Assembly (NCBI GenBank): GCA_011049545.1
Contig: DRHQ01000012.1
Span: forward strand, 1-64,000
Direction: 5' to 3'
Length of the DNA stretch: 64,000 nucleotides
DNA from: Candidatus Aminicenantota bacterium
GTDB lineage: Bacteria; Acidobacteriota; Aminicenantia; Aminicenantales; Aminicenantaceae
Positions within the stretch are counted from its first letter, which is position 1. Each line of letters opens with the position of its first letter. Shown here piece by piece: positions 16,045 to 24,249 of the stretch. The position numbers were made by a program, and so were the translations under genes. The notes beneath the pieces are model-generated. The model was not told the DNA's origin. It did no database searches and was given only the letters and a program-made list of their open reading frames with translations.

Positions 16045-17499
16045 ATGTCATCATTTTTTGAAGGACTTAAACCATCTCTTCTTTGGAAGCATTTTGAACA
16101 AATCCTGAAGATCCCTCACTGTTCAGGTAATGAAAAAGCATTAAGCGATTACATCATATCGGTGGCTAAGGATCGGAATTTAGCCTGGAAAAAGGATAAA
16201 GTCGGAAATGTTCTCACTGAAAAAAAAGCATCACCAGGCCATGAAAAGGCTGATACAATTATTTTACAAGGACATATAGACATGGTCGGCGAAAAAAATT
16301 CTGATGTTGAGCATGATTTTAACAAAGACCCTATCAAGGCTGAAATCAAAGGAGAATGGATTCAGGCAATAGGAACCACCCTCGGTTCAGACAACGGGAT
16401 TGGTTTAGCCGCTTCCCTAGCCGTGATGGAGGATGACAGTTTAGAGCATGGTCCTCTTGAATTTCTCTTTACCGTAGATGAGGAGACAGGCCTGACCGGA
16501 GCAACCAAGATAGAATCTGATTTTCTTAAAGGAAGGAAAATCCTTAACCTTGACAGTGAAGATGAAGGAGCTTTCACTATCGGCTGTGCAGGCGGAGCTG
16601 ATTCAGAAATCACCTTATCCCTAAAAAGGAAAAAAAGTAAGGGCGGCGAGCCTTACAGGCTGAAAATTTTCGGCCTTAGAGGAGGACACTCAGGAATTGA
16701 TATCGACCAGGGGCGTGGAAATGCCATAAAATTACTTGCCCGCATGCTCTTGCAGGCCATGAATGAATTTCATTTTGGTCTTGTCCGCATGGAAGGCGGC
16801 AACAAAAGAAACGCTATAGCGCGGGAAGCATGGGCCGATCTTCTCCTTGCTCCGGCTCAGAGTCAAGGTTTATCCTCTTTTTTCCAGAAGGCTTTTGACA
16901 AAATCCAATTCGAATACAAGGCTGTTGAGAAAGATGCAAGTTTTTCTTTCGAAAAATCAGATAAACAAAAAGAAGATCCCTTAACTCTAGAATCCCAGAA
17001 GGATCTCATCAACCTCATTTCCACTCTTCCTCATGGGGTTATAGCCATGCATCCTGAGATGAAAGACCTTGTAGAAACCTCTTCTAATCTGGCTATTATT
17101 AACACTCACAAAGGCAAAGCTCAAATAATCTGCAGCAGCCGAAGTTCTGTAGCCTCAGCCCTGGAGGCCGTACGAAATTCAATCGTAGCCTCGGGCAAAC
17201 TTGTGGGAGCAAAAGTTGCTCAGCCTGAAGGCTATCCAGCCTGGACGCCCAACCTCCAGTCCCCTCTTCTCAAGACTCTAAAAGAAGTTTACCAGAAAAT
17301 GTTTCAAAAAGAGCCAGAGGTTGGCGCTATCCATGCTGGCCTTGAATGTGGGATTATAGGAGAAAAGTTTCCGGGGATGGATATGATTTCCTTTGGCCCG
17401 ACTATTGAGCACCCCCATTCTCCTGAGGAAAGGGTTCATGTAAGCTCTGTAGAAAAATTCTGGAAATTCTTAACCGGTTTGCTCGCTGATCTGGCCTGA
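16045..17499 (+). CDS. pepD: Aminoacyl-histidine dipeptidase, M20C family
   Basis: PepD hydrolyses Xaa-His dipeptides such as carnosine with two zinc ions. Metal-binding motifs of the M20 fold are visible: LQGHIDMVGE near residues 75-84 with the first histidine and aspartate, GSDNGIGLAASLA near 113-125 with the bridging aspartate, VDEETGLTGA near 143-152 with the catalytic glutamate pair, and the C-terminal histidine of IEHPHSPEERV. Length is 484 residues, normal for the family. No signal peptide is present, so it acts in the cytosol. An AGAGG lies upstream of the ATG. It fits a peptide-consuming lifestyle. Confidence 0.95.
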   Translation: MSSFFEGLKPSLLWKHFEQILKIPHCSGNEKALSDYIISVAKDRNLAWKKDKVGNVLTEKKASPGHEKADTIILQGHIDMVGEKNSDVEHDFNKDPIKAEIKGEWIQAIGTTLGSDNGIGLAASLAVMEDDSLEHGPLEFLFTVDEETGLTGATKIESDFLKGRKILNLDSEDEGAFTIGCAGGADSEITLSLKRKKSKGGEPYRLKIFGLRGGHSGIDIDQGRGNAIKLLARMLLQAMNEFHFGLVRMEGGNKRNAIAREAWADLLLAPAQSQGLSSFFQKAFDKIQFEYKAVEKDASFSFEKSDKQKEDPLTLESQKDLINLISTLPHGVIAMHPEMKDLVETSSNLAIINTHKGKAQIICSSRSSVASALEAVRNSIVASGKLVGAKVAQPEGYPAWTPNLQSPLLKTLKEVYQKMFQKEPEVGAIHAGLECGIIGEKFPGMDMISFGPTIEHPHSPEERVHVSSVEKFWKFLTGLLADLA

Positions 17500-17582
17500 T
17501 TAAATCCAGCTCAACTCGCTGAATTGAGGAAAACCAGAGCGGGATATTCCCCAGTAAGCAAAAAGAATTAAACTCAATTGTA

Positions 17583-18092
17583 CTAAGCAGAAATTGGATA
17601 TACCTTTTTCTGCGCGTGGTCTCGTTGGAAAATAGATAACTTAAAGAGAATAAAAGAGATCAATAGAGAATTAAATATCCACTTAAATAAGTTCCTACCT
17701 GCTGACATCGTAGAGATAAACCTCCACCAGCGTTTGAGAATGCTCTTCCACGAATAGAAATATTTATTTATTCTTCCGAAGGCTTCAAAGACTTCATCAG
17801 GAGTAACTCGTTTTGGTTTAAAAACGAGGTGGTCACCCTCATAATGAGAAAGGTTCCTGTCAAATAAGCGCCCTTCTGATTCTACTTGTTCATAGAAAGG
17901 TGTTCCGGGAATGTAGAGGGATATTTTCCCCTCGCCACAACTGTCTTCCCCAGCTTTCTATATTTGTTCGCTACTTCAAATGCATGGGGTGCACAGTAAT
18001 CCATAAGGCTAAAACCGATGAAATCTGCATCTGTGCTGTAATCAGTTGTTAAGAGTTTGTTAAAAAAGGCAGGAATATAATAAAGTGCGGAT
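17583..18092 (-). pseudogene. B12-binding radical SAM protein, internally deleted and frameshifted
   Basis: Reading the minus strand from about 18092, one frame gives a cobalamin-binding-domain piece (DADFIGFSLMDYCAPHAFEV, then ANKYRKLGKTVVARGKYPSTF). About 20 nt later a different frame continues with the C-terminal tail typical of these proteins (YIPGTPFYEQVESEGRLFD, then LSHYEGDHLVFKPKRVTPDE) and stops at 17583. The whole radical-SAM core with its CxxxCxxC motif is missing between the two. The gene is thus a relic with a large internal deletion. It occupies most of a 600-bp stretch that otherwise looks empty. Confidence 0.75.
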
Positions 18093-18111
18093 TACTTTTC
18101 TAATTTTTTCA

Positions 18112-18534
18112 CTATTTTCTATTCTTCCATATAGTAACAATAAGGAAAACTCCTCCACCAAGACACAGCAGATTTATGGAAATATTCAGAATAGCCTCTC
18201 CTATTCCAAGAAGATAGATTCCCTGTTGAGTGTTAAAAGAGACATCCAGAAGCCCTAAAAATATAAGCGACGCTCCTCCCAAAAGAGAAAATAAAACGCC
18301 AAAAGGCATCTTCTTCAATAAACCAATTCCCCCAATAATTAATACTATAGATAGGGATATATCAGCTACAGGAAAAGCTGATTCGAAGGCCATATAGATT
18401 TCCTCTAAGTGCGGATCATCTATGTTCACTAAATCTGCAGAAAAGAAGGCAATCCAAAAGGAAATAATTCCCACAGCTATTGCTAATTCCATAATGGAAG
18501 CAAATTTTACTGTTTTCGTATATTTAATATGCAT
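18112..18534 (-). CDS. Small four-helix membrane protein of unknown function
   Basis: The 140-residue protein has four hydrophobic segments (about 12-32, 56-73, 78-95 and 108-134) with short loops and a basic C-terminus (WKNRK). I do not recognise the family. An acidic loop (DDPHLEEIYMAFES) lies between helices one and two. It lies between the broken radical-SAM gene and an SDR gene on the same strand. The SDR stop is 46 bp upstream, so co-transcription is possible. Confidence 0.65.
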   Translation of the reverse strand: MHIKYTKTVKFASIMELAIAVGIISFWIAFFSADLVNIDDPHLEEIYMAFESAFPVADISLSIVLIIGGIGLLKKMPFGVLFSLLGGASLIFLGLLDVSFNTQQGIYLLGIGEAILNISINLLCLGGGVFLIVTIWKNRK

Positions 18535-18580
18535 TTTCCTTTATTTCCCTGAAGTTTCGTGAATCAGTAATGCATAGACT

Positions 18581-19411
18581 TTATTTGTCAATTTTTTTCT
18601 CCTTTTCCCGTCTTTTTTTTATCGTGCTTCTCCCCATTTTCTCCAGGATCGGGAAAAGAGAGAAGAAAAGCCGGGGAAAAGCTATTCCGATTCTGCATAA
18701 AATCCCCATCCCGGTCGGGATCAGTACTTCTGGCTTTTTTTTACGAACAGCCTTGAGTATTCCTTTCGCGGCTTGTTCAGGCTTTAAGGGCTTTCCTATG
18801 AAAGAGAGAACAGCATCATCGTATAAAAGTTCATAAGCATGTTGTGGAGTATCTACAGAATCGGGGCAAACCACAGCTACTCCAACCGGAGAGCCACGCA
18901 ATTCTGCATGGAGTGAAAGAGAATAGCCTCGAATAGCATATTTTGTGGCGCAATAAACCGCTTCACCTGGCAAAGGGACAATACCCCCTAACGATGCAAC
19001 ATTGACAATCTTGCCAAAATTTTGCGCTTTCATAATATTTAAAGCAGCTCGACATCCATGGATTGTTCCTGAGAGGTTTACTGAAAGCTGGTTTTGGACT
19101 TCATCCAAAGTAATTTTCTCCGCGGCACCAGGTTGAACAATCCCAGCATTATTAATAAGAATATCAATCCTGCTATACTTTTGCCTGACTTTTTCCATGA
19201 GCGATTGCCAGGATTCGGGATCTGTGACATCATGTTCGATGAGCATTGTTTCCGCTCCCGAATCTTTCAAAAGTGATCCCAAATCTTCCAGCCCCTCGTT
19301 GTGAATATCGGTCAAAATTAAAATGGCGCCATGCTTGGCAAAAAGATGCGCTGTAGCTGAGCCGATGCCACCAGCTGCACCAGTGATGATTATTACTTTA
19401 TCCTTGAGCAT
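18581..19411 (-). CDS. Short-chain dehydrogenase/reductase
   Basis: A classical SDR of 276 residues. The cofactor motif TGAAGGIGSA (residues 10-19) is followed by an aspartate at the end of the second strand (LTDIHNE), which favours NAD over NADP. NNAG is intact near residue 88, and the catalytic serine and YxxxK appear as ASLGG and YCATK. The last 50 residues are a hydrophobic then strongly basic tail (KKRREKEKKIDK), suggesting membrane attachment, as in many SDRs acting on lipids. The substrate cannot be named. Confidence 0.9.
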   Translation of the reverse strand: MLKDKVIIITGAAGGIGSATAHLFAKHGAILILTDIHNEGLEDLGSLLKDSGAETMLIEHDVTDPESWQSLMEKVRQKYSRIDILINNAGIVQPGAAEKITLDEVQNQLSVNLSGTIHGCRAALNIMKAQNFGKIVNVASLGGIVPLPGEAVYCATKYAIRGYSLSLHAELRGSPVGVAVVCPDSVDTPQHAYELLYDDAVLSFIGKPLKPEQAAKGILKAVRKKKPEVLIPTGMGILCRIGIAFPRLFFSLFPILEKMGRSTIKKRREKEKKIDK

Positions 19412-19451
19412 GAAATTATCCCTCCGAGTATCTAAAATTCATAAACTAGGA

Positions 19452-19980
19452 TTATCGTATCTCAACCTTTTGGGCAATTTCCAGTAATTTATTTATGTAA
19501 CTTTTTGGATCAGAACCTGTTATCTCTGAGAAATTCCTGATCGAAGCAGTATCAACAGGAACTAAAGGTAAAAGAAGCCCAGTAATAGATGCGCGCTCTT
19601 TCATCTTCTGAGCGGAGTAGGAAAACCAATATAGCGATAATGAAACAGAAAATGCCAATAAGGAGATATATTAAAGGAAAAAAATTCAGTGAATAGTAGT
19701 AAACAAACTTAACTTCTCTTTCCTCTATCTTACCGTCAATTTCGACAAGGAAAGTTGACTGTTCACCGATGGCTTTCTGGCTCAGGATGAATTCTTCGTC
19801 CATTTTTCGTTCAATTCTTATGTCATCTATCTGAATTAGCTTTACATCTTTTTTCTGGATGAGATCTTTTATTTCGGGAGGAAGACCGGGGCGCTGGCGA
19901 AGCAAAGAAAATCCATAGATACTTATGAGGATGATGATAAATCCACAGGTGAGTGAAAGCAAAAACGGGATTTTTCTCAT
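19452..19980 (-). pseudogene. Truncated membrane sensor-like gene
   Basis: The first frame (start 19980, stop 19552) encodes a transmembrane helix at residues 6-26, an extracytoplasmic region of about 75 residues and a second helix near 103-122, then the motif LRSEDERARIYYWAS typical of the start of a multi-helix sensor module before kinase or phosphatase domains. It then stops abruptly. A second overlapping frame continues to a stop at 19452 with a polar tail (NFSEITGSDPKSYINKL). No output domain is present. I read this as an N-terminal remnant plus a frameshifted scrap. A short membrane protein cannot be excluded. Confidence 0.5.
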
Positions 19981-20076
19981 ATTTCGCTGTTCCCAGATGC
20001 TGGCACAAAATGTAGCACCTTGTTGAGGACAATGTCAAACAGAGTTTATTTGAGCTTCAAGACTGACATGAACCGC

Positions 20077-20130
20077 TTGACAAAATGTAGTTACAATAAC
20101 TATTATTCTGATGTAGTCATTGTAATTACA
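20077..20130 (+). promoter_or_regulatory. Promoter and twin operators of the Phd/PIN operon
   Basis: TTGACA at 20077-20082 and TATTAT at 20101-20106 are separated by 18 bp, a strong sigma70 promoter. Two palindromes, TGTAGTTACA (20086-20095) in the spacer and TGTAATTACA (20121-20130) just after the expected start of transcription, lie 35 bp apart. They are good candidates for autoregulatory binding by the antitoxin. Confidence 0.7.
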
Positions 20131-20149
20131 AAAAAAAGGCGAAAAAACA

Positions 20150-20437
20150 ATGCAATCATTACGTGTTGGCATCCGCGAAGCTAAGATAAGCCTTAGCAAA
20201 TTGCTAAAAAATGTCCAAAAAGGCAGGGAAATTATAATAACTGATCGAGGTAACCCAGTGGGCAAGATTGTTCCTATGCCCGCAGATTCTCTCCCTTTAG
20301 CTGAACGCATTCATGAGCTTGAAAGACAGGGCTGGATAGAGCCCCGAAAAAAGAAAACTGTGAAAAAGCTCCTTATTCCCATACCTATTCCTGACGAACT
20401 TGCCCAGAAATTTCTCAAGGAGGATATAAATCTATGA
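20150..20437 (+). CDS. Phd/YefM-type antitoxin
   Basis: The N-terminal half (VGIREAKISLSKLLKNVQKG, then EIIITDRGNPVGKIVP) is the prevent-host-death fold, which dimerises and binds the operon's operator. The C-terminal half (about 50-95), rich in prolines and basic residues, would wrap around the toxin. Length is 95 residues. The stop overlaps the toxin start by 4 bp (ATGA), and AAGGAGG within the last codons may serve the toxin. The promoter with palindromes directly upstream supports autoregulation. Confidence 0.9.
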   Translation: MQSLRVGIREAKISLSKLLKNVQKGREIIITDRGNPVGKIVPMPADSLPLAERIHELERQGWIEPRKKKTVKKLLIPIPIPDELAQKFLKEDINL

Positions 20438-20862
20438 CGAAAAGAGTTCCTGTCGCAGTTTATTGGGACTCTTCCAGTATCCTTTCTGCCCTATTCAAAG
20501 ATGCCCACAGTAAAGAGGCATTGAATTGGTACATGAAAAATGGTGTCCATCTAATCTCAACTCTGAGCTATACCGAGGTTTGTGCAGTGATATCCCGCAT
20601 TAAACGAGAGAAGCTTGTAGCTGACATTCTAATAGATGTCGCTTTTAAGGCACTAAAGACAGGACCATGGAGGTATTTAAATATTTGGCCAGAATGGGAT
20701 AAGCTTGGAGCCTTTTCTAAAAAATGGCCGTTGAAAAGCACACACCTCTGGCACTTAGCCACAGCAAAAACGCTTCAAAAACAGATCCCTGAATTAACTC
20801 TCTTGACTTTTGACAGCAAATTAGGAATTGCCGTAAAGGGAGAAGGCTTGATGGCAAAGTGA
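20434..20862 (+). CDS. PIN-domain toxin (VapC-like)
   Basis: A PIN-domain ribonuclease of 142 residues, the likely toxin partner of the preceding antitoxin. The first acidic residue (YWDSSSILSALF, D12), the second (TLSYTEVCAV, E48) and the last (LTFDSKL) are present. The third position, normally aspartate in a DxxHLA motif, reads H-L-W-H-L-A (in KSTHLWHLATA), so one metal ligand is changed from aspartate to histidine. That could weaken or abolish nuclease activity. Such toxins usually cut tRNA or rRNA. The 4-bp overlap with the antitoxin is standard for these modules. Confidence 0.87.
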   Translation: MTKRVPVAVYWDSSSILSALFKDAHSKEALNWYMKNGVHLISTLSYTEVCAVISRIKREKLVADILIDVAFKALKTGPWRYLNIWPEWDKLGAFSKKWPLKSTHLWHLATAKTLQKQIPELTLLTFDSKLGIAVKGEGLMAK

Positions 20863-20900
20863 ATAGATCCAGCACATAACGCTCTTTATGCCCAGAATTT

Positions 20901-21998
20901 TTATTTCTCTAATAGAGACTTAACCTTGTTCATATCCCGCTTTAGGAATCTGGACAATTTTTCTGCGCTGATTTTTTTCTTCTTATACGCTTCGAGAGCT
21001 AAGTTTTTCAACCGACTGGAGAAAACAACTCCTTTCGCTCCCTTTCTTAACCTATCCTCTTCAGCCAGCTTCCCAAAAAATACTTCCTCATAAGGAGATG
21101 GGTCGAGCTTCTGATACTCCTCAAATTTGGAGCGCGAAAGATATTCTAAGTCCTTAAGTGTTCGAAGCATGGCGAGAGCACTTACGCCGAAGTAGCGCTT
21201 AAGGTAAAGAACATCCGCAAAACTTAGCTTCTTTGAATGAAAATCTTTATCGATGATCTTTTTGATTTTTGCGGGATGTATCAGGAAGCGGACCGCAAAC
21301 GTTTGAGCGAACTGCTCGCGGGGATGGTAGAGAGAAACGTACTCATCGATAAAAATATCCGGATTATCGATTATAGGCCCAGCGTTTCTATCCTTGAGGT
21401 AATGGCAGTATTCGTGGGCTGCAATTAGGGCCTGCTGGCCGACGGTTTGAACGCTATTTATTAAGGCGAAGGCCGCTCCTTCCGCTTCAAAAAAAATAAA
21501 TATGCCTGAGATGTTTGATTTCTCCGGGATGGGCTGTCTTAAAATATGTAATCCATTAAGCTCAAGGAGAGAGAAAATATCCCGGATGGGTTCGTCTCCA
21601 AATCCCATCCTGCGCCTTTCTTCATCCGCCATTCTCTCTGGGGATACATAGGCATAAATAGGACCGGGCTCAAGGTGGCGTCCTGTCAATTCTTCGAGTT
21701 GCATATACTCTTCACAATATATTTTGAACTTTTTTATTTCCGCTCTCGCTTTTTCTTCCAGGCCCTCTGCTCTAAGGATAATTTTAAAAGTCTCCTCTTT
21801 TTCTTTTAAAAAATAGGAGACATCTTTTCTAAAGTAATCGGCAAGAGCGGTTAAAGTTTCAAGGCTTGGCATTCTTTTTCCCAATTCAAGGAGGGAGATG
21901 AATTCGCTGGATAGGCTTACACCCTTAGCCAGGGCATCTTGGGTAATCCCAAGCTCTTCTCTTTCCCTTCGGAGCCTTGTTCCTAGGATTGCAGACAT
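20901..21998 (-). CDS. XRE-family regulator with ImmA/IrrE metallopeptidase domain
   Basis: An N-terminal helix-turn-helix (residues 5-60 of the short form, with the ITQDALAKGVSLSSEFISLL helices) is joined to an ImmA/IrrE-type zinc peptidase containing HEYCH (about 195-199). The length of 365 residues matches HTH-ImmA single-chain regulators found in stress responses and mobile elements. In the IrrE/ImmA family the peptidase cleaves a repressor. Here DNA-binding and peptidase parts are in one chain. The start is placed at ATG 21998 because an upstream TTG at 22031 lies inside the promoter's -10 box. Two matching palindromes upstream suggest autorepression. It is convergent with the PIN toxin gene. 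Confidence 0.91.
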   Translation of the reverse strand: MSAILGTRLRREREELGITQDALAKGVSLSSEFISLLELGKRMPSLETLTALADYFRKDVSYFLKEKEETFKIILRAEGLEEKARAEIKKFKIYCEEYMQLEELTGRHLEPGPIYAYVSPERMADEERRRMGFGDEPIRDIFSLLELNGLHILRQPIPEKSNISGIFIFFEAEGAAFALINSVQTVGQQALIAAHEYCHYLKDRNAGPIIDNPDIFIDEYVSLYHPREQFAQTFAVRFLIHPAKIKKIIDKDFHSKKLSFADVLYLKRYFGVSALAMLRTLKDLEYLSRSKFEEYQKLDPSPYEEVFFGKLAEEDRLRKGAKGVVFSSRLKNLALEAYKKKKISAEKLSRFLKRDMNKVKSLLEK

Positions 21999-22029
21999 TA
22001 TTTGCTCAGGTAAATGGTTATTTTTAGCC

Positions 22030-22088
22030 AATATAACTCTGAGTTATAAAATTGTCAATATTTCCTAATTTTTATTACTCTAAGTAAT
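22030..22088 (-). promoter_or_regulatory. Promoter with two palindromic operators for the XRE-ImmA gene
   Basis: On the minus strand TTGACA (22053-22058) and TATATT (22030-22035) are exactly 17 bp apart. The palindrome ATAACTC-T-GAGTTAT (22033-22047) occupies the spacer and -10 box. A second, ATTACTC-T-AAGTAAT (22074-22088), matches it at 12 of 15 positions and lies 41 bp upstream, centre to centre. This is about four helical turns and suits cooperative binding of two dimers. Confidence 0.75.
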
Positions 22089-22097
22089 TATCATGTT

Positions 22098-23090
22098 TCA
22101 AATATCCACATCAAGACCGAGTCCCATTTCATTGGCCCGGCTCAGCACAAGCTCAGCAACGGATATGTCTTGAACTGCCAGGCCCACTGACTTGAAGAAT
22201 GTCGCCTCCTCTTCTGATTCACGACCAGAAATTTTACCTGCTGCTAATTCTCCTATTTCTCCATGAATATGCTTATCTGAAATTAATCCTCCTTCTATGG
22301 GAATTATTAGATCCCCTGCTTCGGCAAGTGCGGCCTGGCGAGAATCAACGATCACCTTGGATCGAACGACAGTTGCCGCCGGAATTTCCTGCATTTCTGG
22401 CGTATAAGAGCCAACACCGTTTATGTGGACACCTGGCTTAAGGTCAGAGTCGTTGAACACAGGTCGAAAGGAAGTAGTACCTGAACAGATAACATCAGCT
22501 TCACTGACCGCTTGTTCAGGCGATTCAGCGACGAAAATATCTGCAGGAATTGGGTTTCCCTGTTTTGTCATTTCTTTAACATAAGCAATAGCGGCTTTGG
22601 GCATTACATCATAGACCCAGACTTTTTTGATGGATCTGACTGTGCAGATCGCTTCTAATTGCGTTCGGGATTGAATCCCTGCTCCAAAAATAGCAGCTAC
22701 GCAGGCATCTTTCCGGGACAAGAGGTCCGTAGCAACGCCCGAGGCAGCACCTGTGCGCAAAGCTGTAAGATAGGTACCGTCCATAACAGCGGTCGGCCGA
22801 CCTGTCTCTGCATCCACTACAATCACTACGGCATGAACCGTGGGCAGCTTTCTCTCTTGATTATTAGGGAAAACAGAGACAATTTTAGCTCCCATGGCAT
22901 CGCTATCCGCCAGATATGCTGGCATGAAAAGGGTTACTCCCTTTCGCTTTTCCACTGGAACCTGAGTCCTTAATGGCATTTCTGTTTTCCCAGAAGAGAG
23001 TTGAATGAAGGCTTTTTTGACTGTTTCTATGGCTTCGGCCATGTTCACAGCCTTGGCCACTTCGTCTCGAGTAAGTATTTTTAATTTCAT
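22098..23090 (-). CDS. Ornithine cyclodeaminase/mu-crystallin family enzyme
   Basis: The 330-residue protein has the family's N-terminal region (ILTRDEVAKAVNMAEAIETV), the substrate region MPLRTQVPVEKRKGV and the NAD-binding segment VAAIFGAGIQSRTQLEAI. Members include ornithine cyclodeaminase, alanine dehydrogenase and ketimine/pyrroline-2-carboxylate reductases, so the exact reaction is open. The ATG at 23090 follows GGGTGGTG and leaves 4 bp after the stop of the upstream FAD oxidase gene. Longer frames start inside that gene. An imine-producing oxidase followed by an imine-reducing or deaminating enzyme suggests catabolism of proline-like or D-amino acids. Confidence 0.9.
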   Translation of the reverse strand: MKLKILTRDEVAKAVNMAEAIETVKKAFIQLSSGKTEMPLRTQVPVEKRKGVTLFMPAYLADSDAMGAKIVSVFPNNQERKLPTVHAVVIVVDAETGRPTAVMDGTYLTALRTGAASGVATDLLSRKDACVAAIFGAGIQSRTQLEAICTVRSIKKVWVYDVMPKAAIAYVKEMTKQGNPIPADIFVAESPEQAVSEADVICSGTTSFRPVFNDSDLKPGVHINGVGSYTPEMQEIPAATVVRSKVIVDSRQAALAEAGDLIIPIEGGLISDKHIHGEIGELAAGKISGRESEEEATFFKSVGLAVQDISVAELVLSRANEMGLGLDVDI

Positions 23091-23094
23091 AGTA

Positions 23095-24249
23095 TTACAC
23101 CACCCTTTTTTCTCCCTCTTGGTCTTTTTTATCAAACCGGCCATAAGAAAATGGCTTTAAGTCAAAATTGGTTTGACCATCGAGGATGAGTTGGCTCAGG
23201 ATAAGGCCTACTGCTGGTGCTTGTTGAAAACCGTGACCTGAAAAACCGATGGCAGAGAAAAGTCCTTTAACGCCCGGCACTTCACCTATAATCGGATTAT
23301 CATCAGGAGTTATAGTATATAACCCTCCCCACCCCCGCAAGATCTCAGCTTTCTCCAGGACAGGAGCACGGTGGATTGCAACCTCTATAACCTTTTCCAG
23401 AAAATCCCGGTCAACATTTAAATTAAAGCTCGAAGGCTCATCTGGATCGCTCATTCCCATGATAATGCCGGGCTCTTCACTCCTGAAATAAAAGGTGACA
23501 TCCTGATCAATGACCAACGGAACAGGCTTGGGAATGGCATCAAAGGATTTTGTCATGAATACCTGACGCCGGTAAGGTTTTACAGGCAAATCAGATCCGG
23601 CCATTCTGGCAACTTCTCCTCCCCAGGGCCCGGCTACATTAACGACGACCGGCACCGAGATTGAGCCTTTGGCTGTCTCAATCCCCTGAACTCTGCCACC
23701 TTCGATGTTTATGCCAGTCACTTCTGTTTTCTCTTCGATTCGGACACCAAACTTTCTCGCAGAAGTTGCAAAACCCATTGCTGCAAGATAAGGATCTGCA
23801 TAGCCATCTTTCGGACCGAATGTTCCGCCTTTCAGATCATCGATATTCAAGTAGGACCATCTCTGCTTTATATCTTCAGGGGAAAGCACCTCTACAGGAA
23901 CATCATGCTGTCGTTGAGTTTCGACACTGGACAAAAAATCATTCCAGGTATCTTCCTTCCGGGCCAAAAAAATATAGCCTACCTGGCGGAATTTAATATC
24001 TACACCGAATTCTTCCTCGAAGCGCTCATACACTCGAATGGATTCTTGCGATAGGCGAATATTCGCAGGATTGGAGAATTGTTGCCGGATACCCCCGACA
24101 CTCAATCCAGTAGAAGCCTGAGCGAGAAGTTCTTTTTCCAAGACAATTACATCTGATACCCCTCGCCTGGCCAGGTAATAAGCTGCGCTGACTCCCATTA
24201 TGCCGCCGCCAATGATGGCGACTTCAGCTGTTTTTTTCCAGTTTTTCAT
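23095..24249 (-). CDS. FAD-dependent amino-acid oxidase/dehydrogenase (DAO family)
   Basis: A flavoprotein of about 384 residues with the dinucleotide motif VAIIGGGIMGVSAAYYLARRG near the N-terminus (GxGxxG intact), VVNVAGPWGGEVARMAG in the middle, and the C-terminal FAD motif GFSGHGFQQAPAVG near residue 355. It resembles sarcosine oxidase beta-type and D-amino-acid or proline dehydrogenase proteins, all of which oxidise an amine to an imine. The ATG at 24249 overlaps the end of the M48 protease gene by 26 bp, with GGAG upstream. The ornithine-cyclodeaminase-like gene follows 4 bp downstream. Confidence 0.91.
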   Translation of the reverse strand: MKNWKKTAEVAIIGGGIMGVSAAYYLARRGVSDVIVLEKELLAQASTGLSVGGIRQQFSNPANIRLSQESIRVYERFEEEFGVDIKFRQVGYIFLARKEDTWNDFLSSVETQRQHDVPVEVLSPEDIKQRWSYLNIDDLKGGTFGPKDGYADPYLAAMGFATSARKFGVRIEEKTEVTGINIEGGRVQGIETAKGSISVPVVVNVAGPWGGEVARMAGSDLPVKPYRRQVFMTKSFDAIPKPVPLVIDQDVTFYFRSEEPGIIMGMSDPDEPSSFNLNVDRDFLEKVIEVAIHRAPVLEKAEILRGWGGLYTITPDDNPIIGEVPGVKGLFSAIGFSGHGFQQAPAVGLILSQLILDGQTNFDLKPFSYGRFDKKDQEGEKRVV

